From CBDFGQ01 sp965247295 (lineage in GTDB: Bacteria; Chloroflexota; Dehalococcoidia; Lucifugimonadales; JAGWBF01): a DNA stretch of 64,000 nucleotides. Under the pieces are notes generated by a model. The model was not told where the DNA came from. It searched no databases and saw only the letters and a list, made by a program, of their open reading frames with translations. Location: contig CBDFGQ010000007.1 of assembly GCA_965247295.1 (NCBI GenBank), positions 124,001 through 188,000 of the forward strand. The letters run 5' to 3'. The stretch's first letter is position 1, and the number at the start of each line of letters is the position of its first letter. The translations under genes and the position numbers were made by a program. This document shows positions 24,288-33,377 of this stretch, piece by piece.

Positions 24288-25013
24288 ATGTCCTGGATAG
24301 GCAGTACGTTAAAGCCCGTAGGCGGTCACTTTAGGACCACCCTCGTCGCCGGGGTCCTGTTCATAATCCCGCTGGGTATCACGGTCCTGATTTTCAAGTT
24401 CATATTCGACTTCTTCGACCCAAAGCTGGACCCCTTCTTCGAGCAGTTTATGGACCCCGTACCACCGGGCCTCGGAATCGTTGCCCTCGTAATCCTGGTA
24501 TATCTGGCCGGGCTGGTTGCGGCCCATGTGCTGGGACGGAGGCTTATTCGGCTGGGCTACAGTTTGGTGGACCGGGTACCTGTGATCAGCAGTGTATACC
24601 GGGCGGCCCGGCAAGCGACCGAGGTATTCAGTGCCATTGGGTCCGACGGCAAATACACCAGCGTGGTGCTGGTCGACTTTCCTGGCTATGGTCTCAGGTC
24701 CATCGGACTGGTCACCGGCAGGATGACGGACCAGGATGGCACGCCCCTGCTGGCGGTGTATATGCCCACGGCTCCTGTCCCCACCTCAGGCTTTTTAGTC
24801 ATCATGCCCGAGGACAGGGTAACTCCGACCGACATGGCCGTGGAAGATGCTATCAAGCTCATCGTGTCGGCTGGGGTAGTCTCGCCGGACCGGATAGTCT
24901 CCACACCCAACCTCTTCACCAACATTGCGAACCCTCCACCGGAGTTCCGGCCCTACTCCCAAGGTCATTCTGAGCAGTCTCCCCCCTCCGACAGCCGGGC
25001 CTCAAACCAGTGA
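24288..25013 (+). CDS. DUF502 membrane protein
   Basis: 241-residue DUF502 family protein, function unknown. It has two TM helices (TTLVAGVLFIIPLGITVLIF about 17-36 and GIVALVILVYLAGLVAAHVL about 63-82), separated by a loop with DPKLDPFFEQF, then a soluble part with the family stretches PVISSVYRAARQATEVF, VVLVDFPGYGLRSIGLVTG and PTAPVPTSGFLVIMP. ATG 24288, about 60 bases after the glycosyltransferase. Its 3' end overlaps the convergent GNAT gene by 49 bases. Confidence 0.88.
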   Translation: MSWIGSTLKPVGGHFRTTLVAGVLFIIPLGITVLIFKFIFDFFDPKLDPFFEQFMDPVPPGLGIVALVILVYLAGLVAAHVLGRRLIRLGYSLVDRVPVISSVYRAARQATEVFSAIGSDGKYTSVVLVDFPGYGLRSIGLVTGRMTDQDGTPLLAVYMPTAPVPTSGFLVIMPEDRVTPTDMAVEDAIKLIVSAGVVSPDRIVSTPNLFTNIANPPPEFRPYSQGHSEQSPPSDSRASNQ

Positions 25014-25885
25014 AGCTCCATTGTCCTATTGAAACCCACCGAGGTGTAGAGACCGATCGCGGGCTGATTCTCTCCGTCTACATCGAGCCTAATTGAGCTG
25101 ACGCCCCTGGAGTGCAAATACCCCATCCCTGCCAGAAGTATGGGCCTGCTCAGGCCCTGGCCTCGATAGGCTGGAGCGATGCCAATCATTCCTATGACCC
25201 CTATGGGATTTTCCGGGGCGCCCGTTATGCAGGTCCAGCAATATCCCGCGGTTTCATCGCCGTGGGCAAGGAAAAGGATCCCCTCCGGGCTTGACATGCT
25301 CATGCCGGCTCGGTACCTTACCTCTTCTACCGTATTCGGGCAGAAGCCCCAGTTGCCACCGAAGGAAGCGTTCTGTACCTGGGTCAGCCGCTCCTCGTCT
25401 CCGGTGCGAAAAGTCTCGATAGCGAATCCCTCGCGTAGATTCACCGGGGACACTTCCTCTCCATTCCAGCGCATGAGCAAGTAGCGCCGCACCAAGGCGA
25501 AGCCCTTCCCCTTCAGCAGCTCCTCCCAGAACTCCGAGGGGTGTACGCACATATGTAGTACACGGGCCTCCAGGGACGTTGCTCTGGCCAGGCCAGCCCT
25601 GACCGCCTCAGCCTCAATGGCTCCCTCGGCGTGGGTGGGATGTATGACAAGTTCCAGGACCGCGCGGCCTATGCGAAGCTCTGGATGGAGGACCGAGTAG
25701 GCCACCAGAGCTTCCTTGTGCTCGAAAAGGGTACAGTTTTCCTCGGGCGCCAGCCCCGGCTGGCCCAGCTCTTCTTTCAGGGAAGACGTGCTCATGGCGC
25801 TATCGCTCCCCCCTGCCTCTCGGATCCGTCGAGTGAGGTCGGCTAGGGCGGAGAGATCGGCCCAGGTATAGTTACGGATGATCAA
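24965..25885 (-). CDS. Tandem GNAT acetyltransferase (MshD-like architecture)
   Basis: 306 residues in two GNAT domains. The second is complete (residues 155-300) with the acetyl-CoA loop IGIAPAYRGQGLSRPIL and LDVDGENQPAIGLYTSVGF. The first (1-145) is degenerate, with LVIHPTHAEGAIEAEAVRAGL. The two-domain build matches mycothiol synthase MshD, which acetylates Cys-GlcN-Ins, but many tandem GNATs have other substrates. It is divergent from the PIG-L deacetylase gene (about 130 bases between starts) and overlaps DUF502 at its 3' end. Confidence 0.8.
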   Translation of the reverse strand: MIIRNYTWADLSALADLTRRIREAGGSDSAMSTSSLKEELGQPGLAPEENCTLFEHKEALVAYSVLHPELRIGRAVLELVIHPTHAEGAIEAEAVRAGLARATSLEARVLHMCVHPSEFWEELLKGKGFALVRRYLLMRWNGEEVSPVNLREGFAIETFRTGDEERLTQVQNASFGGNWGFCPNTVEEVRYRAGMSMSSPEGILFLAHGDETAGYCWTCITGAPENPIGVIGMIGIAPAYRGQGLSRPILLAGMGYLHSRGVSSIRLDVDGENQPAIGLYTSVGFNRTMELHWFEARLSEGGDCSE

Positions 25886-26017
25886 GGTTGGACTCCGCGG
25901 GAAATGGGCAGTATGCTCTTCGGACGGAGAGGCGGCTACGGCGAGGGCTTGACAGCCGAGCTAGATTGTAGCAGAGTAACTGGTCGTGTACAAGACCACG
26001 AGCTTGGAGGCATGCAG

Positions 26018-26722
26018 ATGGTGGAGACGCCCGGGACCGCTCTGGCGGTCATACCTCATCCCGACGACGGCGAGGGCTGGTGTGGCGGCACCGTCGCCAA
26101 ATGGATAGCGGAAGGGGCGTCGGTGTTCTACGTGCTGTGCACCGATGGCGGCAAGGGGACCGACGACCCCGGTATGACGCCTCAGAGGCTGGCCGCCCTA
26201 AGGGAGAAGGAGCAGCTTGAGGCCGCATCCACCCTGGGAGTGAAGGAGGTGGTGATGCTTCGTCACCCCGACGGGGAGCTGGAAGATACTGGGGAGTTCC
26301 GCAAGGAGATCGTCCGGGCCATAAGACGCTTCCGGCCAGACGTTCTCCTCTGCCCCGAAACCTACCGATTTAGCTCCCATTGGCACAGGGACCACCGCAT
26401 CGCCGGCCAGGTGGCAGCAGACGCCGCGTTCCCATACGCCAGGGACCATCTCCATTTTGGGGAGCTCCTTCGTGAGGAGGGGCTTGAGCCCCACAAGACG
26501 GGCATGGTGCTGTTCTGGGCGCCGGATGTGCCCGATACGGCGATTGACATAGGCGACGTGATCGAGCTGAAGATAAGGGCCCTACGTTGCCATCGCACCC
26601 AGAACTCCAAGCGCCCCGACAAGGAGTTTGGAGACTCTGTGCGAGAGAGGGCCAGGCAAGCCGCGCAGGGGTCGGCCTTCGAATATGCAGAGGCATTCAG
26701 GAAAGTGGAATTCCGGCGCTAG
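26018..26722 (+). CDS. PIG-L/LmbE-family N-acetylglucosaminyl deacetylase
   Basis: Zinc deacetylase of the MshB/BshB/PIG-L family, which removes acetyl from GlcNAc conjugates. Zinc and catalytic motif PHPDDGEGWCGG at about residues 12-23, VLCTDGGKGTDD following, and the second zinc motif SHWHRDHRIAGQ near 125. ATG 26018 is chosen because TTGGAGG ends seven bases before it; ATG 26012 would be only one base away and the frame upstream is not family-like. About 235 residues. The specific substrate is unknown. It is transcribed divergently from the tandem GNAT and ended by a terminator. Confidence 0.9.
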   Translation: MVETPGTALAVIPHPDDGEGWCGGTVAKWIAEGASVFYVLCTDGGKGTDDPGMTPQRLAALREKEQLEAASTLGVKEVVMLRHPDGELEDTGEFRKEIVRAIRRFRPDVLLCPETYRFSSHWHRDHRIAGQVAADAAFPYARDHLHFGELLREEGLEPHKTGMVLFWAPDVPDTAIDIGDVIELKIRALRCHRTQNSKRPDKEFGDSVRERARQAAQGSAFEYAEAFRKVEFRR

Positions 26723-26797
26723 CCAACCCCACTTGTAGGTTTTCGCTTTTCAAGACGGATAAGCATGGCTTCGGATAAGGCGGCCCTGAGGAATGGA

Positions 26798-26830
26798 AAA
26801 CGCCCCGGTATCTTGCCGGGGCGTTTGTTT
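26798..26830 (+). terminator. Intrinsic terminator after PIG-L gene
   Basis: Perfect 11-bp stem AAACGCCCCGG (26798-26808) / CCGGGGCGTTT (26816-26826), loop of seven, followed by GTTTG. It lies about 75 bases after the deacetylase stop and about 25 bases beyond the ancestral end (26850) of the convergent SRPBCC gene, so it may serve both. Confidence 0.8.
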
Positions 26831-26972
26831 GATTCGCCGGGTTAGACCGTTACCCCCCAGCCATCCTCTTCAGATTCTCCAGGGTCTTAGCCATGCCGGC
26901 GCGAACTATCCCAGCCCGCGCCTGCTCGTAGTTGTCCCTCAGGCCCTTCAACATTTCGCTCTGCAGATCTCC

Positions 26973-27344
26973 CTAGTCAACTTCGACCTCGTGCACGACT
27001 TTGGTGCCGCCACCCTGGGGTGACATACGAAACCACCACTGAATTCGCCTTATCTGCTCCCCAATGGCAGGGTTTACGATCCAGGAGAATGAGTTGGGAG
27101 CATCATAGGTGACGACAACGGAGTCAGCCGTTAGGTCCATACTACTGCCGTCAGCCATCCTGACGGTCTCTTCGGCAGGAAGGTGGGTACCCGTTTTAAC
27201 GGAACCGGCGGGCTCCTGGCCGACCTTGTTGAGCTCGTCACTGCCGGCCAGCTCAACATGACGTGACGGGTTGCTCACGATGTCGAAGATCGCCTGCGGG
27301 GATGCGTTGATGGTCGCTTCAGTGCTGTACGCAAAATCTATCAT
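26973..27344 (-). CDS. SRPBCC-family protein cut by an in-frame TAG
   Basis: Polyketide cyclase/START-like (SRPBCC) small-ligand-binding protein, 123 residues from ATG 27344, starting with FAYSTEATINASPQAIFDIV and containing SWIVNPAIGEQIRRIQWWF. The frame ends at TAG (26973-26975) right after EVEVD. Downstream in the same frame 40 more codons look coding (LRDNYEQARAGIVRAGMAKT, LENLKRMAGG) and end with TAA at 26850-26852. This restores the usual C-terminal helix and about 163 residues. One base change, TGG to TAG, would explain it. ATG has AGGAGGGG upstream. Confidence 0.8.
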   Translation of the reverse strand: MIDFAYSTEATINASPQAIFDIVSNPSRHVELAGSDELNKVGQEPAGSVKTGTHLPAEETVRMADGSSMDLTADSVVVTYDAPNSFSWIVNPAIGEQIRRIQWWFRMSPQGGGTKVVHEVEVD

Positions 27345-27529
27345 TGATTACCCCTCCTAATTAACTTGTAAATTCCCCCACCAAGCTGAGGCGTCCATGA
27401 TTGTATAGACACTTCGGAACACTGTCAACCATCTTATCGCGCCCACCGAGCTATCGGCTGGTGGCAATTTCAAATGATAGCTGTTTTCGGAGGCCTCTCC
27501 ACCGGCCTATCGGTGTTACGGGCCGGGGA

Positions 27530-28006
27530 TTACTTGTGCACCCTGAACCGGGGATTCAGGACGCCCAGAATAGTCCTCGCCATGGGCATGCGCAAGATGT
27601 CTCGCTGCACGTCCTCCCATTCCACGTTAAGAATCTCGTCGCGGCGAAAGCCCTTCAGGGCGCGGTAGGTGAAGAAGTAGGTCAGAGGCCCCACCGAGTT
27701 GGCAAGCTGGTCGGTCAATATGTGGCCCAGGAGGGCGAAGCTTACGCCCATGACCACCGGGTCCCATCCCGACAGATAGCTCGCCAGAAATGCGGGCGGC
27801 ACCAGCTCATAGCTGTGAAGAAAGAACCAGACCCGGCTGTGGTCGTTCTTTACGAACCACCGGTAATACTCCAGCAGGTGGTCCAGGTCAATCAGCACGC
27901 CGGACAGGGCGGCGGCAAGCATGGAGTATGGGGACTTGGTAACGGCCCACAGTACTCCGCCGATGGTGAGAGATATGACCGCGTGGCCCGGTGGTTTCAA
28001 GGGCAT
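27530..28006 (-). CDS. Predicted membrane metal-dependent hydrolase (YdjM/DUF457-like)
   Basis: 158-residue membrane protein with His/Asp motifs of the YdjM/LexA-induced hydrolase-like group: an N-terminal PPGHAVISL, ALSGVLIDLDHLLEYY (residues about 33-48), WFFLHSYELVPPAFLASY and LLGHILTDQLANSV. Three or four hydrophobic helices are visible. Activity of the family is not established. The start ATG 28006 follows AAGGAGGAG with very short spacing. It lies about 150 bases downstream of prmC on the same strand. Confidence 0.65.
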   Translation of the reverse strand: MPLKPPGHAVISLTIGGVLWAVTKSPYSMLAAALSGVLIDLDHLLEYYRWFVKNDHSRVWFFLHSYELVPPAFLASYLSGWDPVVMGVSFALLGHILTDQLANSVGPLTYFFTYRALKGFRRDEILNVEWEDVQRDILRMPMARTILGVLNPRFRVHK

Positions 28007-28156
28007 CTCCTCCTTGGCCGACGTCCTTGTCCTCCCGGCATTAACACACAGGTGCTACCGTTACTCGAACCGGGTATGCGGATGGCCGGCTAGGGAATCG
28101 TTTCCGGTGGAGAGGTCTCTGGGCACGCCGATTTCCCGTTAGCAAGGCTGGGATGC

Positions 28157-29023
28157 TCATTCTTCTCCTCTGCCCAGGTCCACTATGAAAATCCGGTCCA
28201 GGTGTGCCAGGTCCTGCTCGGTGGAGACGCTGGCGCCCTGGAAAAGCTGCTGGGCAATCTCTTCCAGGGGCTGGACCTGGTGGGGGTCTATCTCCAGGAG
28301 AATGACCCCGCCGCTCTTGAGCTTGTTGGAAGCCTGGTGCAGCATGCGACCGATCACCTCCAGGCTGCCGGGTCCGCCGTCCAGCGACTCCCGGGGCTCC
28401 CACTGTATCTCCGGTTGAAGCTGGGCTATCTTGTCGCTGGCGATATAGGGGAGGTTGGCGACGATGACGTCGGCCGGCTCTGGTACCGGCTCCAGGAGGT
28501 CCCCTTGAAGTAGCGTCACCCTATCGGCTACGTTGTGCCGTTGTATATTGTACTGGGCAACCTTGAGCGCCTCTGGGTATAGCTCGGTCGCGTAAATGCG
28601 TGCCAGGGGCAGGTGTATGGCCAGGTTAACGCAGACGGCGCCGCAGCCGGTCCCCGGCTCGGCAATGACCAGCTCCCCCGCCTCCATATGCATCATGGCC
28701 ATGAACAGGGTCTGCTCTACAAGGAGCTCTGTCTCTGGGCGAGGGATCATTACACCCGGCCCCACCGCCAAGTCCAGGCCGTAAAACTCTTTGTGCCTCA
28801 GGATGTAGGCCAGGGGCTCTCGTTTCAGGCGCCGCTCCACTAGTTTCGCCAGGACCGCCTCCTGCTGGGCCGTCAGTTCCTGTTCCTGGTAGGCGTAGAT
28901 GCGGTGCCGGGGCATTTGGAGGATATTGGTAAGGAGGGCCTCCGACTCTATGCGGGCATCAGGTATGCCTGCTGCCTCCAATGTATGTTGGGTTTGGCGG
29001 ACGACGTCCCCAAGGGCGGCCAT
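28157..29023 (-). CDS. prmC: Release factor glutamine methyltransferase
   Basis: SAM-dependent N5-methylation of the GGQ glutamine of release factors. An N-terminal helical domain (residues 1-85) precedes the Rossmann domain with PRPETELLVEQTL, AEPGTGCGAVCVNLAI and the catalytic NLPY (VANLPYIASD; most family members have NPPY), then EPRESLDGGPGSLEVI. 288 residues. It sits 76 bases downstream of its substrate's gene prfA, the standard pairing. Confidence 0.95.
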   Translation of the reverse strand: MAALGDVVRQTQHTLEAAGIPDARIESEALLTNILQMPRHRIYAYQEQELTAQQEAVLAKLVERRLKREPLAYILRHKEFYGLDLAVGPGVMIPRPETELLVEQTLFMAMMHMEAGELVIAEPGTGCGAVCVNLAIHLPLARIYATELYPEALKVAQYNIQRHNVADRVTLLQGDLLEPVPEPADVIVANLPYIASDKIAQLQPEIQWEPRESLDGGPGSLEVIGRMLHQASNKLKSGGVILLEIDPHQVQPLEEIAQQLFQGASVSTEQDLAHLDRIFIVDLGRGEE

Positions 29024-29099
29024 ATCTGCTGTCCTCTGCGCGGTTAAAGCTCAGCCATCGGTAGGCGGTGGTGACGGTGACCGCCAGTGGTTGGATGTG

Positions 29100-30179
29100 T
29101 TAGGCGAGGGCCTTCTCGATGAGGCTGGATTGTTCCATGGTGGCCAGTGCGTCGATCATCTCGTCGAGCTCCCCGTCCAATACTCGCTGCATGCCGTGAA
29201 AGGAGGCCCCTATGCGATGGTCGGTAATTCTGTCCTGGGGAAAGTTGTAGGTCCTAACCTTCTCCGCCCTCTCGCCGGAGCCAACCTGGGATCGGCGCGC
29301 CTCCATGATCTCGCTCTCCTGCTTCCGCTGCTCCACCTCGTAGAGTCGGGCCCGTAAGATGGCCATGGCCTTCTGCTTGTTCCTGAACTGCGAACGTTCA
29401 TCCTGGCAGACGGCCACGGTACCCGTGGGCGTGTGGACAATGCGTACGGCGGTGGCCACCTTATTCACGTTTTGGCCGCCGTGCCCGCCGGCGTGGAAGA
29501 TGTCAATGCGCAGGTCGTCGGCGTTTATTTTGATGTCTACCTCGTCGACTTCCGGCATGACGGCTACCGTGGCTGTGGAGGTGTGGATCCTCCCCGAGGC
29601 CTCCGTCAGCGGCACGCGCTGGACTCGGTGGCCCCCTCGCTCGAACCTGAGGCGGCTAAACGCCCCGTTGCCCCGCACCTCAAAGATGATCTCCCGTAAT
29701 CCACCCAGGTCCGAAGGGTTGGAGTCTAGCACCTCCACATTCCACCCCCGCAGCAGGGCGTATCGTGTGTACATACGGTAAAGGTCCGCCGCGAAGAGGG
29801 CCGCCTCCCGGCCACCCACTCCCTCCCTTATCTCTACGATCACGTCCTTTTGATCGTTGGGGTCCTTGGGCACGATGGCCAGCTTTAGCTCCTGGTCGAG
29901 GTCGTGCAGTCTCCTGTCCAGCGCCTCCAACTCCTCTCGAGCCAGGGAAGACATCTCCTGGTCCGAGCCCTCCTGGAGGATGGCCAGCACGTCCTCTCTA
30001 TCCGTTCGGAGCCGGCGGAACTCCCGAGACATGGCTACCAGCTCCTCGAGGGAAGCGCGCTCCTTGGAAAGGGCCTGGACCTGCTCGTGGTCCGTTACGA
30101 CCTCCGGGCTGGCCAGAAGGTCGTCGATCTGCCGGTACCTATCCTCCAGCGAAGCCAGTTTGGATAGCAATGGTTCCAT
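29100..30179 (-). CDS. prfA: Peptide chain release factor 1
   Basis: Class I release factor reading UAA and UAG. It contains the peptidyl-hydrolysis motif GGQ in HAGGHGGQNVNKV and the anticodon-like tripeptide at VPLTEASGRIH; RF1s usually have PAT or PVT, here PLT. 359 residues from ATG 30179, which has GGAG about 11 bases upstream; the frame is open further upstream to 30239 but that part is not family-like. prmC follows. If the SRPBCC amber codon is real, this is the factor that would terminate there. Confidence 0.95.
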   Translation of the reverse strand: MEPLLSKLASLEDRYRQIDDLLASPEVVTDHEQVQALSKERASLEELVAMSREFRRLRTDREDVLAILQEGSDQEMSSLAREELEALDRRLHDLDQELKLAIVPKDPNDQKDVIVEIREGVGGREAALFAADLYRMYTRYALLRGWNVEVLDSNPSDLGGLREIIFEVRGNGAFSRLRFERGGHRVQRVPLTEASGRIHTSTATVAVMPEVDEVDIKINADDLRIDIFHAGGHGGQNVNKVATAVRIVHTPTGTVAVCQDERSQFRNKQKAMAILRARLYEVEQRKQESEIMEARRSQVGSGERAEKVRTYNFPQDRITDHRIGASFHGMQRVLDGELDEMIDALATMEQSSLIEKALA

Positions 30180-30446
30180 TACTTTAGCTGGACTCCATTC
30201 GTGGGCCCCAAAAGGCGTGGCCATCTGGAAGCCCGGCATATTGTTTCCGCGTAACTTCCTTTGGCTAGTCTGATGGGGAACAACAACTTCTCCTTAAGTT
30301 TATCCCAAGTGCCTATTGGGGACAAGCGTAAAGGGGCAAAAACCTTTCTATAAAAACTTCCCTGTAGGGTATAATAGGGAGCGTGGCAGGCGCAACGTCC
30401 AGGATGGCCATGGGTCAAGTATGATCCGTTAGGACTCGTAGCAGGT

Positions 30447-31112
30447 ATGACTCGCGTTAAAATATGCGGCATACAGGGGGGTGGCGACGCCCTGACTGCG
30501 GCTCGGGCCGGCGCCGACTTTGTGGGCCTTGTGTTCGTGCCCAATAGAAGGAGGCGGCTGGATGAGGAAAGGGCCATGGGCATAGTATCCGCCCTGCGGG
30601 AAAATCTTGGGCAACCGCCCAAGGTGGTTGGCCTGTTCGCGGACCAGCCTCTGGAGGAGCTGGATCAAGTGGTCCGGCGCTGTGGCCTCGACATGGTGCA
30701 GCTGTGTGGTGCCGAGTCCCTGGAGTACTGTGACCAGGCCGGGGTGCCTGTAATCAAGGTGGTCCACGTGCCTGACGCTCTCCCGGTAGATGATGCGGCG
30801 ACTCGCGTGTGCGATGTTGCGGGTGCTTTAAAAGACCGGGGCCACACGGTAACCCTGGACCGGCAGGTCGAGGGATTGCAAGGTGGTACCGGCCAGAGCT
30901 TCAACTGGGCGATCGCTCAGGCCGTAGCCTCCAAGGGGCTCCCTTTTTTTCTGGCAGGTGGCCTGACGCCCGAAAACGTGGGCGCTGCCGTGCGCACCGT
31001 TGGCCCATGGGGTGTCGACGTGTCCAGCGGGGTGGAGACGGGCGGAGTCAAGGACGCGTCGAAGATAGGCGCCTTCGTCCACGCCGTGCGTGCCGTGACG
31101 GCGGGGGAGTAG
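30447..31112 (+). CDS. trpF: Phosphoribosylanthranilate isomerase
   Basis: TIM-barrel isomerase of tryptophan synthesis. 221 residues start TRVKICGIQGGGDAL with the catalytic Cys in KICG, then GADFVGLVFVPNRRRRL, VGLFADQPLEELDQV, MVQLCGAES, the catalytic Asp in VTLDRQVEGLQGGTG and FFLAGGLTPENVGAA. A TATAAT at 30370-30375 upstream may be its -10 box, though a good -35 is not seen. It is divergent from prfA, and trpB follows after about 70 bases. Confidence 0.95.
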   Translation: MTRVKICGIQGGGDALTAARAGADFVGLVFVPNRRRRLDEERAMGIVSALRENLGQPPKVVGLFADQPLEELDQVVRRCGLDMVQLCGAESLEYCDQAGVPVIKVVHVPDALPVDDAATRVCDVAGALKDRGHTVTLDRQVEGLQGGTGQSFNWAIAQAVASKGLPFFLAGGLTPENVGAAVRTVGPWGVDVSSGVETGGVKDASKIGAFVHAVRAVTAGE

Positions 31113-31181
31113 AAGAATGATTCAAACCTGTGCCACGGCCGGCAGCGATGCTTGCTCGCTCAAGTCCCAGGGAGGAGATTC

Positions 31182-32402
31182 ATGGTAGACGTCAGCGCTA
31201 TGCCCAGCTACTCAGGGCTACCCGACTCCAGCGGCCGTTACGGGGCCTTCGGAGGCCGGTTCGTGCCCGAGACCCTCATGGCCGCCCTGGAGGAGTTGGA
31301 TCAGGCCTACCGAGAGGTCAGGGAGGACCTGGAGTTTCAGGAGCAACTGGAGAACCTTAACGCGACCTACGCCGGCAGGCCCACCGCCCTGTACTACGCC
31401 GCCAACCTGAGCGCCCAGTGCGGCGGCGGGAAGATCTACCTGAAGCGGGAGGACCTGGCCCACACCGGTGCCCATAAAATCAACAATGCGCTGGGCCAGG
31501 CGCTGCTGGCGAAGCACATGGGGAAGGGGCGCGTCATCGCCGAGACCGGCGCGGGGCAGCACGGCGTGGCCGCGGCCACCGTGTGCGCCATGATGGGGCT
31601 CCAGTGCATCGTCTACATGGGCTCCGAGGACGTTCGCCGCCAGTCACTCAACGTGTATCGGATGCGGCTGCTGGGCGCCGAGGTGCGGCACGTGGAGTCC
31701 GGGAGCCGGACCCTCAAGGACGCCATCAACGAGGCCATACGGGACTGGGTCACAAACGTAGAGACCACCCACTACCTCCTGGGCAGTGCCGTGGGGCCTC
31801 ATCCCTACCCCATGCTGGTGCGGGACTTCCAGTCGGTCATCGGCAAGGAGGCAAGAGAGCAGCTCCTGAAGGCCGAGGGCCGTTTGCCAGACCACGTGGT
31901 GGCCTGCGTGGGCGGCGGCAGCAATGCCATCGGTATGTTCTCCTCATTCGTCCAGGATGAGGGGGTGCAACTCATCGGCGTGGAGGCCGGTGGGGAGTCG
32001 CTGGAGGAAAGCAAACACGCGGCCTCCCTCACTGCGGGCAGGCCTGGTGTGCTCCACGGCGCCCTGTCCTACCTGCTTCAGGATGGGAATGGACAGGTGC
32101 TTGAGACCCATAGTATATCGGCGGGTCTGGACTATCCCGGGGTGGGCCCGGAGCACAGCTACCTGAAGGATATGGGGCGCGCCCAGTACCTGGCCGTGGG
32201 AGACGAAGAGGCTCTGGAGGGGTTCCACCTTCTTTGCCACACGGAGGGGATCATACCGGCACTGGAGCCGGCACACGCCATCTATCATGCCTCCAACCTG
32301 GCCAAGCGAGTGGATAAGGATAGTGTTATCCTGGTCTGTCTCAGCGGGCGGGGTGATAAGGATATTCACGTGGTGGCTGAGGCCGGTGGCGTAGAGATCT
32401 GA
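31182..32402 (+). CDS. trpB: Tryptophan synthase beta subunit
   Basis: PLP enzyme joining indole and serine to tryptophan. 406 residues from ATG 31182, which has GGGAGGAG seven bases upstream; an in-frame extension to 31152 lacks this. Hallmarks: YGAFGGRFVPETLM, the PLP lysine in HTGAHKINNALGQAL, ETGAGQHGVAAATVCA, CVGGGSNAIGMF and SAGLDYPGVGPEHSYL. The trpA gene does not follow; an SDR gene is next. Confidence 0.96.
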   Translation: MVDVSAMPSYSGLPDSSGRYGAFGGRFVPETLMAALEELDQAYREVREDLEFQEQLENLNATYAGRPTALYYAANLSAQCGGGKIYLKREDLAHTGAHKINNALGQALLAKHMGKGRVIAETGAGQHGVAAATVCAMMGLQCIVYMGSEDVRRQSLNVYRMRLLGAEVRHVESGSRTLKDAINEAIRDWVTNVETTHYLLGSAVGPHPYPMLVRDFQSVIGKEAREQLLKAEGRLPDHVVACVGGGSNAIGMFSSFVQDEGVQLIGVEAGGESLEESKHAASLTAGRPGVLHGALSYLLQDGNGQVLETHSISAGLDYPGVGPEHSYLKDMGRAQYLAVGDEEALEGFHLLCHTEGIIPALEPAHAIYHASNLAKRVDKDSVILVCLSGRGDKDIHVVAEAGGVEI

Positions 32403-32481
32403 ATCGCTGGCGGCACGGAGCCTGTACCCAGCCCGACGTGCAACAGTCCCCTGCCATCTTGAGTGCAGCGAAAGGAGCACA

Positions 32482-33318
32482 GTGTACGACTTAAACGGAA
32501 AGGTTGCCCTCGTGACGGGTGCCGGTGGCGAGCGAGGCATCGGAAGGGCCATCGCCACCCGTCTGGCCCAGGAAGGGGCCGACGTTGTGGTCAACGACGT
32601 CGCACTGGACCCTTATGCCGATCGACCATCGGGCTGGGCAGGACTGCCAGATGTCGTCCGTGAAATTGAGGGTCTGGGGAAGCGGGCGAAGGCCGCAGTG
32701 GCGGACATTACAGACTCGGCCCAGGTAGACGACATGGTGGGCCGTGTACTGCAGGAATTCGGACATATTGACATCCTGGTGAATAACGCCGGTTCACGCC
32801 CTGGGCCGGACCGGGTGCCGGTCGTTGAGCTGGAGGAGGAGGCCTGGGACCTGGTGCAGCGGGTCAACGTAAAGGGGACGTTCCTCTGCTCCCGTGCGGT
32901 GGCCCGGGAGATGATCCGCCGCGGGCAGGGTGGGAAAATTATCGTTATATCTTCCAGCGCCGGTAAGCGGGGCACGGCCCGATTCGCCGCCTACTGCGCC
33001 TCCAAGTTCGCCTTGATAGGGTTTACCCAGTCCCTGGCGCTGGAGCTCGCGCCCAGCCGAATAAACGTCAACGCCATCTGCCCGGGGCTGGTGGACACGG
33101 AGCGAACTGACTACATAGCGGCTGCCCTGACGGTCGCCGGCGAATCTGCGGAAGAGTTCCGAGCCCAAATGGTCATGGAGCGGTCTGTGGCCAATCCCCT
33201 TGGGAGGGTGGCCCAGGGCGACGACATCGCCAGAATGGCGGCCTTCCTTGCCTCGTCCGAGTCCGACTACCTCACCGGGCTGTCTGTCAGCGTCTCTGGC
33301 GGCTCTGTGATGGACTGA
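32482..33318 (+). CDS. SDR-family oxidoreductase
   Basis: Short-chain dehydrogenase/reductase, cytoplasmic NAD(P)-dependent, 278 residues. The cofactor motif TGAGGERGIG lies at 12-21, followed by ILVNNAGSRP, the active-site Ser region VISSSAGKRG and YCASK (Tyr and Lys), and the late motif NAICPGLVDTERTDYI. The C-terminus YLTGLSVSVSGGSVMD is typical of FabG-like enzymes. Start GTG 32482 behind AAGGAG. Substrate unknown; the insertion DPYADRPSGWAGLPDVVREI after the second strand is longer than usual. Confidence 0.9.
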   Translation: MYDLNGKVALVTGAGGERGIGRAIATRLAQEGADVVVNDVALDPYADRPSGWAGLPDVVREIEGLGKRAKAAVADITDSAQVDDMVGRVLQEFGHIDILVNNAGSRPGPDRVPVVELEEEAWDLVQRVNVKGTFLCSRAVAREMIRRGQGGKIIVISSSAGKRGTARFAAYCASKFALIGFTQSLALELAPSRINVNAICPGLVDTERTDYIAAALTVAGESAEEFRAQMVMERSVANPLGRVAQGDDIARMAAFLASSESDYLTGLSVSVSGGSVMD

Positions 33319-33377
33319 ACCTTCCCAGCACACCCCACTGTCCCAAGGGCGCGGGCCCAGCGGCGGACCCACGCGGG

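Noticed and set aside
22053..26722. Calling the region a proven mycothiol locus
   Set aside because: No MshC-like ligase is visible, the glycosyltransferase lacks an expected acceptor residue, and genes are on both strands.
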